Virus record (IMG/VR): IMGVR_UViG_3300025687_000309
Coordinates: 1 to 24,746 of that record
DNA from: a virus
Strand: one strand, 5' to 3'
Length of the DNA: 24,746 bases
Under the pieces are notes generated by a model. The model was not told the origin of the DNA. It saw only the letters and a list, made by a program, of their open reading frames with translations, and made no database searches. Made by a program: the position numbers and the translations under genes. This document shows, piece by piece, positions 1-6,862 of the stretch. Each line of letters begins with the position of its first letter. Positions within the stretch are counted from its first letter, which is position 1.

Positions 1-118
1 CGTCACCGAGGTCACCGCCAGCGACTGGCGTGCCCCGGTCGGCGACGACATCGCCCAAACGTATGCGGCCGGTCTCGGCCAGCCGTCCACCCCACCGCCC
101 ACCCCACCAGAACCCTGA
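1..118 (+). CDS. Portal protein, C-terminal end (partial)
   Basis: An open frame enters from the left edge and ends with TGA at 116-118, overlapping the next ATG at 118 (TGATG). The visible 38 residues finish in a proline/threonine-rich tail (PSTPPPTPPEP), a common flexible end of phage portal proteins. The assignment rests mostly on position: in HK97-type modules the portal lies directly upstream of the prohead protease and capsid genes, as here. No domain of the portal itself is visible, so another head protein cannot be excluded. Confidence 0.6.
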   Translation, partial: VTEVTASDWRAPVGDDIAQTYAAGLGQPSTPPPTPPEP

Positions 119-1434
119 TGCCGTACTTCATCACCGACTCTTCTCCTGACTGTCCGAACTGGGCGACTGTCAAGGATGACGGCGAGGTGATGGGCTGTCA
201 CACCTCGAAGCAGGATGCGATCGACCAGATGGTTGCGTTGAGCATTGAGGAAGGCATCGAGCCTGGCGGCGAACGCAACGTCACACTCATGGAGGTGTTG
301 CGTCAGGTGGACACCGACCCGCCCGAGTACATCATGAACGCTGCCGCCCGTGGACTGGAGTTGCGTGCGGAGGGTTTCGGTGGTGATGGTGTCACCGACA
401 AAACGGTGAGGGAAGCCCGTTCGATGGCTGACGGTTTCATCTCCGAAGACAAGGTGATTCGGGCGAACGCTTGGGGTGCTCGCCACGCTGTCGATTTGGA
501 GGCGGCGCAGAATTCGGACAGCAGCGACGAGGCATGGCCTGGTGCTGGTGCTGTGGCACACTATTTGTGGGGAATCAACCCACTCGATCCAGAACCTGCC
601 CGTGAATGGTTCGCACGCAAAGCCGAACAAATCCAGCAGGAGCAGCGCAACATGGACACGCTCATCAAGCGAGACACCGAAGACATCGTGCGACAGTTGG
701 CGTTCGATGTTGAGCGGGCAGACGACGGACTGACCCTCGAAGGCTACGGCGCAGTCTTCAACGAATGGACGAGCATCGAAGATCAGTACGGCGAATATCG
801 CGAACGCATCATGCCTGGCGCGTTCAAGCGCACCCTCGGACAGCGGATGCCGATCCTCCAGTTCGATCATGGCGCACACCCGCTGATCGGCTCCATCCCG
901 CTCGGGCGCATCACCTCCATCGTCGAAGACGACCACGGACTCAGGGTGAAGGCACGCCTGTCCGACAACTGGCTGGTGCAGCCTGTTCGAGATGCGATCC
1001 GTGACGGTGGTATCACCGGCATGAGCTTCAGGTTCCGCATCATGGATGAGACGTGGAGCCGAGGACAGGACGGCATGGAAGAACGCAGCATCCGTGAAGT
1101 GGCGTTGTACGAGGTCGGGCCCGTGGTGTTCCCCGCTTACGAACAGACCTCCGTTGGCGTTCGTTCCCGTGCCGCACTCGACGCATTGAGTGATCCCACT
1201 GTGCGTGGTGAGATCGCTGCTATTCTCGCATCAGGCACCGACCTCCGGTCGCTCGCCGAAGATGACAAGCGTGACTCCTCGGAGCAAATCCACGGGTCAC
1301 AAGAAGAGCCCTCGATCATGGATCACGGTTCACATCCCACCAGAGCACAGCGCATGGCCCGCATGGCCCTCGCTGGCATTCTCACGAAGGACGTGAACCA
1401 CCATGAACAAGAAGGAACTCCAGGCGAAGCTTGA
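118..1434 (+). CDS. Prohead protease (peptidase S78-like) with long N-terminal extension
   Basis: Capsid maturation protease that cleaves the scaffold part of the capsid protein inside the prohead. The protease core begins near residue 185. It has LEGYGAVFNE (207-216), a histidine in LQFDHG (His251) and a serine in GMSFRF (Ser303), matching the His/Ser catalytic pattern of HK97 gp4-type proteases, then VALYEVGPVVFPAY (328-341). Residues 1-178 are an extra region: a first block containing WATVKDDGEVMGCHTS and a second containing NAWGARHAVDLEA, both familiar in head-gene proteins of actinobacterial phages. At 438 residues it is about twice the usual size. Its last 32 bases overlap the capsid gene. 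An in-frame ATG at 652 has AGGAG at 638-642 and would give a protease of ordinary length. Confidence 0.9.
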   Translation: MPYFITDSSPDCPNWATVKDDGEVMGCHTSKQDAIDQMVALSIEEGIEPGGERNVTLMEVLRQVDTDPPEYIMNAAARGLELRAEGFGGDGVTDKTVREARSMADGFISEDKVIRANAWGARHAVDLEAAQNSDSSDEAWPGAGAVAHYLWGINPLDPEPAREWFARKAEQIQQEQRNMDTLIKRDTEDIVRQLAFDVERADDGLTLEGYGAVFNEWTSIEDQYGEYRERIMPGAFKRTLGQRMPILQFDHGAHPLIGSIPLGRITSIVEDDHGLRVKARLSDNWLVQPVRDAIRDGGITGMSFRFRIMDETWSRGQDGMEERSIREVALYEVGPVVFPAYEQTSVGVRSRAALDALSDPTVRGEIAAILASGTDLRSLAEDDKRDSSEQIHGSQEEPSIMDHGSHPTRAQRMARMALAGILTKDVNHHEQEGTPGEA

Positions 1435-2800
1435 TGAGCTTCGCAGCCGCATCGTTGAACTGAGCGAGCGGGACCAGATCACCGACGAGGAGAACGTCGA
1501 ATTGGACGCACTCCTCCCCGAGTTCGAGGGTCGCACCGCTGAACTCGCTGCTGTTGAGGCCCGTGAGGCTCGCATCGCCGAGGTGCGTGCCGCCACCACC
1601 GAGCGCCACGCCGGCTACGACGTGCCCGAGGTGATGAAGCGGACGAGCACCGAGCTGGACGTTGCTCGGGCGAGCCGCCAGGAGCTGCGTGACGCTGCTC
1701 TCGCCATCCTCGACCGTGACGGCAAGCAGCTCGCCGCCCGCAACGGCGATCATGTCGACTCGCTGCTCCGCACCCGCAACGCTCTCACCGACGGTTCGGT
1801 GATCGCCAAGCGGATGATCCTCACCGAGAACGACGACTACCGTTCGGCGTTCATGAAGGCTGTCACCAGCCCGGCTCCGGCGTTCACCGCTGACGAGGCT
1901 CGGGCGATGACCGAGTTCCGTGCGATGAGCGAAGGCGTCGACACTGCAGGCGGTTTCGGCATCCCGGTGCTGATCGACCCGTCGATCATCCTCACCTCGG
2001 GCGCTGCTGCCGCTCCGGTCCTCGACCTCGCTCGGGTTGTGACGATCACGACTGACGAGTGGAAGGGTGTCTCCTCCGCTGGTGTTTCGTGGAGCTACGA
2101 CGGCGAGGGTGCAGAGGTCAGCGACGATTCGCCGACGCTCGCCCAGCCGACGGTGCCGGTCTACACCGCTCGGGGTTTCGTGCCCTACTCGATCGAGGTT
2201 GGTGCCGACTATCCGTCGTTCGCCGCTGAGATGCGTCGTCTGCTCGACTCGGGCTACATCGACTTGGTCGCCAACGGCACGATCAACGGCACCGGCTCGT
2301 CGCAGCCGACTGGCATCTTCACGGCACTCGATGCGAACACGAACGTCGAGGTCGTCGTGACGACCGATGGTACGTTCGGCGGGCCCGACCTGTTGAAGGT
2401 CTGGAAGTCGCTGCCGGAGCGCTATCGGGCATCGTCCACCTGGATCATGAACACCGATGTGGAGAACGAGATCAGGGCGTTCTCCGCTGGTGCTGACAGC
2501 GCCTACTACACCGTCGACTTGGCGGCTGGTGGCATCGGCACGCTGTTCGGTCGTCCGATCCGCACGACGGACTATGCTCCCGAGTTCACGGGAACGACGG
2601 GTGCTGCGAACATCCTCGTCGTGGGTGACTTCTCGAACTTCCTGGTGGCCCAGCGTGCGGGCATGAGCCTTGAGCTGATCCCGCATCTGTTCGGCACGAC
2701 GAACGGTCGTCCGACTGGTCAGCGTGGATGGTTCGCCTACGCCCGCCACGGCTATGACAGCGTGAACGATCTCGGGTTCCGTCTCCTGCAGAACCAGTGA
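1403..2800 (+). CDS. Major capsid protein (HK97 fold)
   Basis: Major head protein of 465 residues. The first roughly 70 residues are highly charged and heptad-like (KKELQAKLDELRSRIVELSE), as expected for the N-terminal scaffolding (delta) domain that the upstream protease removes. The remainder has the HK97-type capsid layout: a GGFGIPVLIDPSIIL segment near the start of the mature protein, FVPYSIEVGADYPSF, then IDLVANGTINGTGSSQPTGI, and a C-terminal domain with NFLVAQRAGMSLELIPHLF and ARHGYDSVNDLGFRLLQNQ. The start at 1403 lies inside the protease gene. The gene is followed directly by a strong terminator-like hairpin, fitting the high, separately bounded expression usual for a capsid gene. 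Confidence 0.93.
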   Translation: MNKKELQAKLDELRSRIVELSERDQITDEENVELDALLPEFEGRTAELAAVEAREARIAEVRAATTERHAGYDVPEVMKRTSTELDVARASRQELRDAALAILDRDGKQLAARNGDHVDSLLRTRNALTDGSVIAKRMILTENDDYRSAFMKAVTSPAPAFTADEARAMTEFRAMSEGVDTAGGFGIPVLIDPSIILTSGAAAAPVLDLARVVTITTDEWKGVSSAGVSWSYDGEGAEVSDDSPTLAQPTVPVYTARGFVPYSIEVGADYPSFAAEMRRLLDSGYIDLVANGTINGTGSSQPTGIFTALDANTNVEVVVTTDGTFGGPDLLKVWKSLPERYRASSTWIMNTDVENEIRAFSAGADSAYYTVDLAAGGIGTLFGRPIRTTDYAPEFTGTTGAANILVVGDFSNFLVAQRAGMSLELIPHLFGTTNGRPTGQRGWFAYARHGYDSVNDLGFRLLQNQ

Positions 2801-2821
2801 TCATCTGATCCCCACAACTGG

Positions 2822-2851
2822 AAGAGCCCGGGCAGCGTTGCCCGGGCTCTT
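2822..2851 (+). terminator. Strong hairpin terminator after the capsid gene
   Basis: A perfect 13-bp inverted repeat (arms 2822-2834 and 2839-2851, core GAGCCCGGGCA / TGCCCGGGCTC) closes on the 4-base loop GCGT, 21 bases after the capsid stop codon. Only a short T stretch follows (TTTC), so it may act as an intrinsic terminator of the GC-rich actinobacterial type with a weak U tract, or as an mRNA-stabilising 3' end. Confidence 0.8.
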
Positions 2852-2905
2852 TCGGTTCTATGGTGTCCACACGATCGTCCACATGAGCGGACTATTGTCG
2901 TTGGT

Positions 2906-2940
2906 GCTCCCCGCCTGTTCGGGCAGTGCAGGCGGGGAGC
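2906..2940 (+). terminator. Second stable hairpin, terminator or structured RNA
   Basis: A perfect 12-bp stem (GCTCCCCGCCTG at 2906-2917 with CAGGCGGGGAGC at 2929-2940) closes an 11-base loop that contains GGGCAGT (2921-2927). It follows the capsid terminator by about 55 bases and precedes the next gene start by 39. The downstream sequence TTCTGT is a poor U tract. It may be a second terminator, but the loop is exactly complementary to the ACTGCCC element found before several start codons, so a regulatory RNA structure is an alternative. Confidence 0.6.
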
Positions 2941-2971
2941 TTCTGTCCAATGTCTGCCCATGAATGAGAGG

Positions 2972-2979
2972 ACTGCCCA
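2972..2979 (+). promoter_or_regulatory. ACTGCCCA start-associated element, copy 1
   Basis: ACTGCCCA sits between the Shine-Dalgarno-like GAGAGGA (2966-2972) and the ATG at 2980, directly abutting the start codon. The related CTGCCCA also occurs at 2954-2960. The same octamer fills the spacer before four other genes (6459, 17247, 18992, 20907). Confidence 0.65.
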
Positions 2980-3207
2980 ATGGCACATGTTGTCGCAATC
3001 GCAACGCTGGTGACGAGTGATCGTTCCGGTAATCGGATCAGACTCCAGGAGGGAACGGTGTGGGATGCCAGCGATCCGTTCGTCCGCCATCGTCCTGATC
3101 TGTTTCGTCCGCTCGACGGTGAGAGGCGTGCGCCGGTGGAGCAGGCGTCTGCTGCACCTGGTGAGGTGCGTCGTGGGCCTGGTCGTCCGAAGAAGTCGTT
3201 GCAGTGA
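2980..3207 (+). CDS. Small basic-tailed protein, unknown function
   Basis: A 75-residue protein. The N-terminal half (VVAIATLVTSDRSGNRIRLQEGTVWDASDPFVRHRPDLF) resembles small proteins that often follow capsid genes in actinophages, where a short beta-rich module is followed by a 'D.P.V..HPD.F' motif. The C-terminus RRGPGRPKKSLQ looks like an AT-hook (GRP core flanked by basic residues), suggesting nucleic-acid contact. The start is supported by GAGAGGA at 2966-2972. The stop overlaps the GTG of the glycosyltransferase (GTGA), so the two are likely translationally coupled. Function not known; a head or packaging accessory role is only inferred from position. Confidence 0.7.
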   Translation: MAHVVAIATLVTSDRSGNRIRLQEGTVWDASDPFVRHRPDLFRPLDGERRAPVEQASAAPGEVRRGPGRPKKSLQ

Positions 3208-3974
3208 ATCGGAAGCAGCGTCGAGCGGAGAAGCCGCAAAGACCGATGCCTGGTTCGTCGGACAAGGTGGCGCTCGCCTATGTGCATGGCGCCGAGGTGA
3301 CGCACAGTTGGCATCAGTCGCTGATGGCGATGGTCGCTCACGATGTGGCACACCATCAACGGTTGATCGGTGGCGGGTGGTTGGCTACGAAATATGGCAC
3401 TGGCGGGATCGTCGCAGCACGCAATGACACCGCACGCGGATTCACACATGACATGCCGCACTGCGATTGGATGTTGTGGACTGATACCGATATGGGGTTC
3501 GAGGCGAAAGCGCTCGATGATTTGATGGCGGTCGCCGATCCTGTTGACGCTCCGATCGTCGGCGGTTTGTGTTTCATGATGCGCGAGGTTGAGATGGATG
3601 GTGTCGGCGGGTATCTCGTCCAACCTGCACCGACTGTCTTCCAATGGCATCAGGTGGATGGTGTGTCGGGTTTCCGTGTGGAGCGTGACTATCCACGGGA
3701 CACGATGCATCAGGTGGCGGCGACAGGTTCGGCGTTCATCCTGATTCACAAGTCTGCGTTCCAACGGATCGAGCAGCAGTACGGACCGTCGTGGTATAGC
3801 CCTGTGTTCAATCAGTCGTCGCAGTCGTGGATCTCCGAGGATCTGTCGTTCTGCATGAGAGCGAATGCATGTGAAATTCCGATCCATGTTCACACCGGTG
3901 TGAAGACGACGCACTACAAGTCGCTGTGGCTCGACGAGCGTGTGTATGACCGCATGGAAGTGATCGGTGATTGA
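3204..3974 (+). CDS. GT-A-type glycosyltransferase (GT2-like)
   Basis: Predicted nucleotide-sugar glycosyltransferase of 256 residues. The metal-binding DxD motif is DTDMGF (Asp94, Asp96) after a hydrophobic strand (CDWMLWTD). It is preceded by an ARNDTARGF segment (72-80) typical of the GT-A core and followed by SEDLSFCMRA (211-220), which supplies the catalytic-base-type acidic residue. HVHTGVKTTHYK (228-239) holds a conserved C-terminal histidine. The lysine/arginine-rich first 12 residues look like a disordered tail. The gene starts with GTG in a GTGA overlap, and the next gene encodes a GT-C-like membrane protein. Its place between capsid and connector genes suggests modification of a virion protein or a host surface polymer; the substrate is not visible. 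Confidence 0.85.
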   Translation: MNRKQRRAEKPQRPMPGSSDKVALAYVHGAEVTHSWHQSLMAMVAHDVAHHQRLIGGGWLATKYGTGGIVAARNDTARGFTHDMPHCDWMLWTDTDMGFEAKALDDLMAVADPVDAPIVGGLCFMMREVEMDGVGGYLVQPAPTVFQWHQVDGVSGFRVERDYPRDTMHQVAATGSAFILIHKSAFQRIEQQYGPSWYSPVFNQSSQSWISEDLSFCMRANACEIPIHVHTGVKTTHYKSLWLDERVYDRMEVIGD

Positions 3975-3976
3975 GC

Positions 3977-4783
3977 ATGTCTGGCCCTGACGCTGCTCGG
4001 TATTGGCATCTCGCCGGTGGTGGTGTGGTGCCTCGCCCGTTTGTGTTGCGTCGTCTTCTGCCGTGGGTGTGCGGTCAGGATGAGCGACGCTGGTGGATTG
4101 TGTGTGTTGGCGGATGGTTGCTGACTGGCGCAGGGATGTTCGGGTGGGTGGTGCAGCGTGCCGATTGGCGTGTCGCTGCCGCTGCGACAGTGCTGCTTCT
4201 CGGGCTGCCTGGCATCCTCGGACCGCATGTGGTGACACCTGTCGGCGTGGACATTGTGGCAACAGGTTTTGTCCTGTGTGGTGTCGCAGCGTTCGAGGCG
4301 GGCGTGTGGTGGATGGCGTTGTCGTTGTGGTTGATCGCCGCCGGCGTGAAGGAGTCCGCTCCGGTGTGGGCTGCGTTGTTCGCCTGGTCTCCGGTAGCGC
4401 TGGTGGCGTTGATCGTCCCTGCGGCGATCGGGGTGGTGCGGAAGCCTGGCCCTGATCCGACAGGGCCGAAAGGACAGTTCATCGCCGATCATCCTGTGAA
4501 GTCAGCGCTGATGTTTCATCGTGGTCGATGGCGTGACGGTTGGTTATTGGTCGCTCCGTGGGGTGTGACGTTGGCGGCGCTCGTCGATCCGTCGTGGACG
4601 TTGTTCGCCGTTCTGGTGGTGGCGCATCTACAACTGCTCGTAGCGACGGACACGGTACGTCTGGTGGCGCATGGTGCAGGTCCGGTCATGGCGCTGGCGG
4701 CTGCGGAGACGATCCCTGTCGAATGGTTGCTGTTGGCGTGCGTTCTCCATGTGGTGTGGTTCAAGCAGCCGGAGCGGGTGTGA
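3977..4783 (+). CDS. Polytopic membrane protein, candidate GT-C-fold glycosyltransferase
   Basis: A 268-residue integral membrane protein with about seven to nine hydrophobic helices, for example WWIVCVGGWLLTGAGMFGWVV, VAAAATVLLLGLPGILG and WLLLACVLHVVWF. The N-terminal RPFVLRRLLPWVCG resembles the 'PyryR.L.P' signature at the first helix of many GT-C or EpsG-like proteins. WLIAAGVKESAPVWAALFAW resembles the conserved 'l..lfKE..' helix of those families. These are motif-level similarities, so the enzyme class is inferred. ATG at 3977 is preferred; a TTG at 3971 would add two residues and overlap the upstream stop. It is coupled to the preceding glycosyltransferase, consistent with a lipid-linked sugar pathway, although a superinfection-exclusion membrane protein is an alternative. 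Confidence 0.65.
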   Translation: MSGPDAARYWHLAGGGVVPRPFVLRRLLPWVCGQDERRWWIVCVGGWLLTGAGMFGWVVQRADWRVAAAATVLLLGLPGILGPHVVTPVGVDIVATGFVLCGVAAFEAGVWWMALSLWLIAAGVKESAPVWAALFAWSPVALVALIVPAAIGVVRKPGPDPTGPKGQFIADHPVKSALMFHRGRWRDGWLLVAPWGVTLAALVDPSWTLFAVLVVAHLQLLVATDTVRLVAHGAGPVMALAAAETIPVEWLLLACVLHVVWFKQPERV

Positions 4784-4798
4784 GAGTAGGATGATGTC

Positions 4799-5440
4799 GT
4801 GGCTGTCACTCGTCTGATCGAACCGCAATCACTCAAGGATTTGCTGGGCATTGCTTTCACAGACGCGGAGGATGACGCTCGGCTGATCATGGCGTGTGAT
4901 GCGGCGACCTCGATGATTCAGGCGCATTGCGACAGGCAGTTCATCGCCGACACGACAGCGACACCGAGAGTGTTCGTTGCGGGCACTCCGTGGATCGTCC
5001 AGGTGGATGACATCTCGACGACAACCGATCTTGTCGTGAAGACCGACGAGGATGACGACGGCGTGTTCGAGACGACATGGGCGTCGACCGACTACCAGTT
5101 GGAACCGTTGAACGGGCGTTTGTCTGGACAGCCTTGGCCGTATACCTCGCTGCGTGCTGTCGAGTCTCGGGAGTGGCCGTTGGAATACGGGCGTGCGGTG
5201 GTGGAGATCACTGCACGTTGGGGCTGGAAGACGAGCGACGCAACCGTCGTCGACTATCTCCCGTCGTCGGTGGTGCAAGCAGCGCAGATTCAAGCGACCT
5301 CGCTCTACAAGAGCGCTGAGGCTCCGCTCGGTATTGCAGGGTTTGGTGATATCGGCATCATGCGTTTGCGTCAGGCTTTGCATCCTGTCGCTGCTTCGCT
5401 GCTCGCGCCGTTCCGCAAAGAGACTGTGCTGGTGGCTTGA
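4799..5440 (+). CDS. Head-tail connector (gp6-like / adaptor)
   Basis: A 213-residue protein with the layout of phage head-tail adaptors. The helical N-terminus has SLKDLLGIAFTDAEDDARL and then MACDAATSMIQAHCDRQF, the usual first two helices. A beta-rich middle follows (TDYQLEPLNGRL, GRAVVEITARWGW). The C-terminal helices are SSVVQAAQIQATSLYKSAEAPLG and a basic end. Such proteins form the dodecameric ring below the portal. The start is GTG at 4799, with AGTAGGA at 4786-4792 upstream. Its stop overlaps the next ATG (TGATG). Confidence 0.82.
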   Translation: MAVTRLIEPQSLKDLLGIAFTDAEDDARLIMACDAATSMIQAHCDRQFIADTTATPRVFVAGTPWIVQVDDISTTTDLVVKTDEDDDGVFETTWASTDYQLEPLNGRLSGQPWPYTSLRAVESREWPLEYGRAVVEITARWGWKTSDATVVDYLPSSVVQAAQIQATSLYKSAEAPLGIAGFGDIGIMRLRQALHPVAASLLAPFRKETVLVA

Positions 5441-5847
5441 TGGCTGCGACGCTCGCCCAGATGGCTGACGGGTTGGAGGCTCGTCTCGGAACGATCGACG
5501 GGTTGCGGGTGTTCGATCATGTGCCTGATTCGTTCGCTGTTCCGTGTGCGTTCGTCATGCCGGAGTCAGTGAATTTCCACGGTGCGTTTGCCGGTGGTGA
5601 TGCGGAGACAGAGTGGACGGTGACCGTCATTGTCGGTCGTGTCGCAGGCAGAGCAGCGCAGAAGTCGCTCTACGAGTTCTGTTCTTATTCTGGTTCTCGT
5701 TCGGTGCGTGCTGCGATCGAAGGTGATCTGAGCCTTGGCGGTCGAGTGCAAACCTGCGTGGTCGACACGGCGCAGAACATGAGGATGATCAGTCAAGGCG
5801 ATGGTGACTACTTGGCGGTCGACTTTCGTTGTAGGATTCATCCGTGA
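5440..5847 (+). CDS. Tail terminator / tail completion-like protein
   Basis: A 135-residue protein following the connector. The pattern of an N-terminal helix (LAQMADGLEARLGTIDGLRVFDHVPD), a strand with proline (VPCAFVMPES), then beta strands (WTVTVIVGRV) and a C-terminal strand block (YLAVDFRCRIHP) fits tail terminator or tail-completion proteins that cap the tail tube at the neck. The assignment relies on fold pattern and on the conserved position between connector and major tail protein. ATG at 5440 is favoured over TTG at 5437 because it overlaps the upstream stop. It ends in a TGATG overlap with the next small gene. Confidence 0.65.
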   Translation: MAATLAQMADGLEARLGTIDGLRVFDHVPDSFAVPCAFVMPESVNFHGAFAGGDAETEWTVTVIVGRVAGRAAQKSLYEFCSYSGSRSVRAAIEGDLSLGGRVQTCVVDTAQNMRMISQGDGDYLAVDFRCRIHP

Positions 5848-6038
5848 TGATCTACGAAGTCGTCGGTCCTCGGAGGGTGTGCGGCTATTGGCCTGGCTCG
5901 CATCTCACCGTCGACGATCTCGCAGATGCGAACATCGATCATTTGATCGCCGCCGGCCATATCGTCAAAGTCTCAACTGCCCAAACCAAGAAAGCATCCA
6001 ACGATGACGGCGCTGCCGTCGAGGAGACAGAGCAGTGA
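5847..6038 (+). CDS. Small neck-region protein, unknown
   Basis: A 63-residue protein with an N-terminal beta hairpin (MIYEVVGPRRVCGYWPG) and the helix LTVDDLADANIDHLIAAGHI, ending in an acidic, low-complexity tail (DDGAAVEETEQ). Similar short proteins occur beside connector genes in actinophages, but I cannot assign a function. ATG at 5847 overlaps the preceding stop; GTG at 5844 is possible and adds one residue. The stop overlaps the GTG of the major tail protein. An internal copy of ACTGCCCA lies at 5976-5983, not next to a start. Confidence 0.65.
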   Translation: MIYEVVGPRRVCGYWPGSHLTVDDLADANIDHLIAAGHIVKVSTAQTKKASNDDGAAVEETEQ

Positions 6039-6442
6039 GCAAATTCGTCCTGTTGTCGCCATCCATCACAGTAGGCGGGGTGGACCTGAGTGACCACATT
6101 GCCTCGGTGACGATCACCGAAAGCTACGCCGAGGTCGCCACGACGGCGTTCGGTGACAGCGCCGTCACCCGAATCGCCGGTCTCGGCGATCATTCGATCT
6201 CGCTCGACTTCCACGAAGACTTCGCTTCGGGTGAGGTTCATGCCACGATCGCTCCGCTTGTCGGTTCAACCTCGACGGTGTCGGTGAAGCCGGTGAATGA
6301 CACCACCTCAGCGACGAACCCTGCCTTCTCGGCGACGATCCTCGTCACCGAATGGCCGTTGCTGAATGGCGCTGTCGGCGATCTCGCTTCGGCGTCGGTC
6401 ACCTGGCCAATCTCGGGTGCGATCACCACCTCCACCTCCTGA
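6035..6442 (+). CDS. Major tail (tube) protein
   Basis: A 135-residue protein that polymerises into the tail tube. It shows the actinophage tail-tube pattern: VGGVDLSDHIASVTITESYAE near the N-terminus, then FGDSAVTRIAGLGDHSISL with the characteristic 'FGD....R.aGL.d.s' motif, a DFHEDFASG segment, and beta strands such as STVSVKPVN, FSATILVTEW and ASASVTWPIS, ending in a Thr/Ser tail. The GTG start at 6035 overlaps the upstream stop (GTGA). Seventeen bases after its stop begins the tail assembly chaperone gene, the standard order. Confidence 0.88.
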   Translation: MSKFVLLSPSITVGGVDLSDHIASVTITESYAEVATTAFGDSAVTRIAGLGDHSISLDFHEDFASGEVHATIAPLVGSTSTVSVKPVNDTTSATNPAFSATILVTEWPLLNGAVGDLASASVTWPISGAITTSTS

Positions 6443-6451
6443 CCGAAAGGT

Positions 6452-6459
6452 ACTGCCCA
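6452..6459 (+). promoter_or_regulatory. ACTGCCCA start-associated element, copy 2
   Basis: ACTGCCC at 6452-6458 runs directly into the ATG at 6459 (ACTGCCCATG). GAAAGG at 6445-6450 is the Shine-Dalgarno-like tract. The octamer occupies the whole spacer, as at copy 1. Confidence 0.65.
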
Positions 6460-6734
6460 TGATCGCACTGTGGAAGGTGCGTGTCGTCAAGACTGACGGC
6501 ACGAAAGCGACCTACGACGTGAGCCCTCGCACCATTGTGGCGTTCGAGCGCCATTTCAAGTCGGGACTGTCTCAGGCTTTTGCGAAAGAGCAGAAGAACG
6601 AGCACACCTATTGGCTCGCTTGGGAAGCTGAGAAGCAGGCTGGCGTCGTCGTCAAGCCGTTTGATTCGTGGCTGGAGGATGTGCTCGGTGTCGATATTGA
6701 GGTGGAGCGCATCCCTTTCGACGAAACAGTTTGA
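6459..6734 (+). CDS. Tail assembly chaperone, short form
   Basis: A 91-residue protein (MIALWKVRVVKTDG... to ...RIPFDETV) directly downstream of the major tail protein and upstream of the tape measure gene, the invariant place of the G / GT-type tail assembly chaperones. It is rich in aromatic and helical segments (TIVAFERHF, TYWLAWEAEK, SWLEDVLGVDIEVER). The start at ATG 6459 is fixed by GAAAGG at 6445-6450 and by the ACTGCCC element that abuts it. In-frame codons upstream of 6459 overlap the tail-tube gene and are not needed. The zero frame stops at 6732-6734, 13 bases after a slippery heptamer. Confidence 0.85.
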   Translation: MIALWKVRVVKTDGTKATYDVSPRTIVAFERHFKSGLSQAFAKEQKNEHTYWLAWEAEKQAGVVVKPFDSWLEDVLGVDIEVERIPFDETV

Positions 6735-6862
6735 CGCATCTTGTCGCCCAGTTGTCGGTGACGACTGGGATCGCACCGAACGATCTGCTCGACGCTCCGT
6801 GTGGCATGATTGAGACGATGGTCGACGTGTTGAACGAGCGTGCGAAGCAGGCGAAACGATGA
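6459..6862 (+). CDS. Tail assembly chaperone, -1 frameshift product
   Basis: A -1 slip at 6713-6719 extends the chaperone into a second frame that is open until TGA at 6860-6862, giving about 134 residues (87 before the slip and 47 after). The extension reads SLTHLVAQLSVTTG, then IAPNDLLDAP, and ends NERAKQAKR. This has the hallmark pattern of the second chaperone domain in actinophages, where 'L.HL.AeLa..TGi.P..LL' precedes a terminal 'ERAK.A'. The second frame has no good start codon of its own, which supports fusion by frameshifting. The stop overlaps the next ATG (ATGA). The long form is expected to bind the tape measure protein during tail assembly. Confidence 0.85.
6713..6719 (+). other. 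Slippery heptamer C CCT TTC for -1 frameshift
   Basis: In the chaperone zero frame the codons are ATC CCT TTC, giving C_CCT_TTC, which fits X_XXY_YYZ exactly. After slipping by one base the two tRNAs re-pair on CCC and TTT. The zero-frame stop follows 13 bases downstream. I did not identify a strong downstream pseudoknot by eye. Confidence 0.75.

Noticed and set aside
1382-2749. 455-codon open frame on the - strand over the capsid gene
   Set aside because: It is the antisense of a clear HK97-fold capsid gene, its protein is low-complexity Arg/Gly/Asp-rich with no domain, and such long antisense frames arise from GC-rich codon use.
2892-4262. 456-codon open frame on the - strand over the glycosyltransferase region
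   Set aside because: Composition is His/Arg/Pro-rich without any recognisable fold, and the + strand has DxD and membrane motifs plus overlaps that fix the coding strand.
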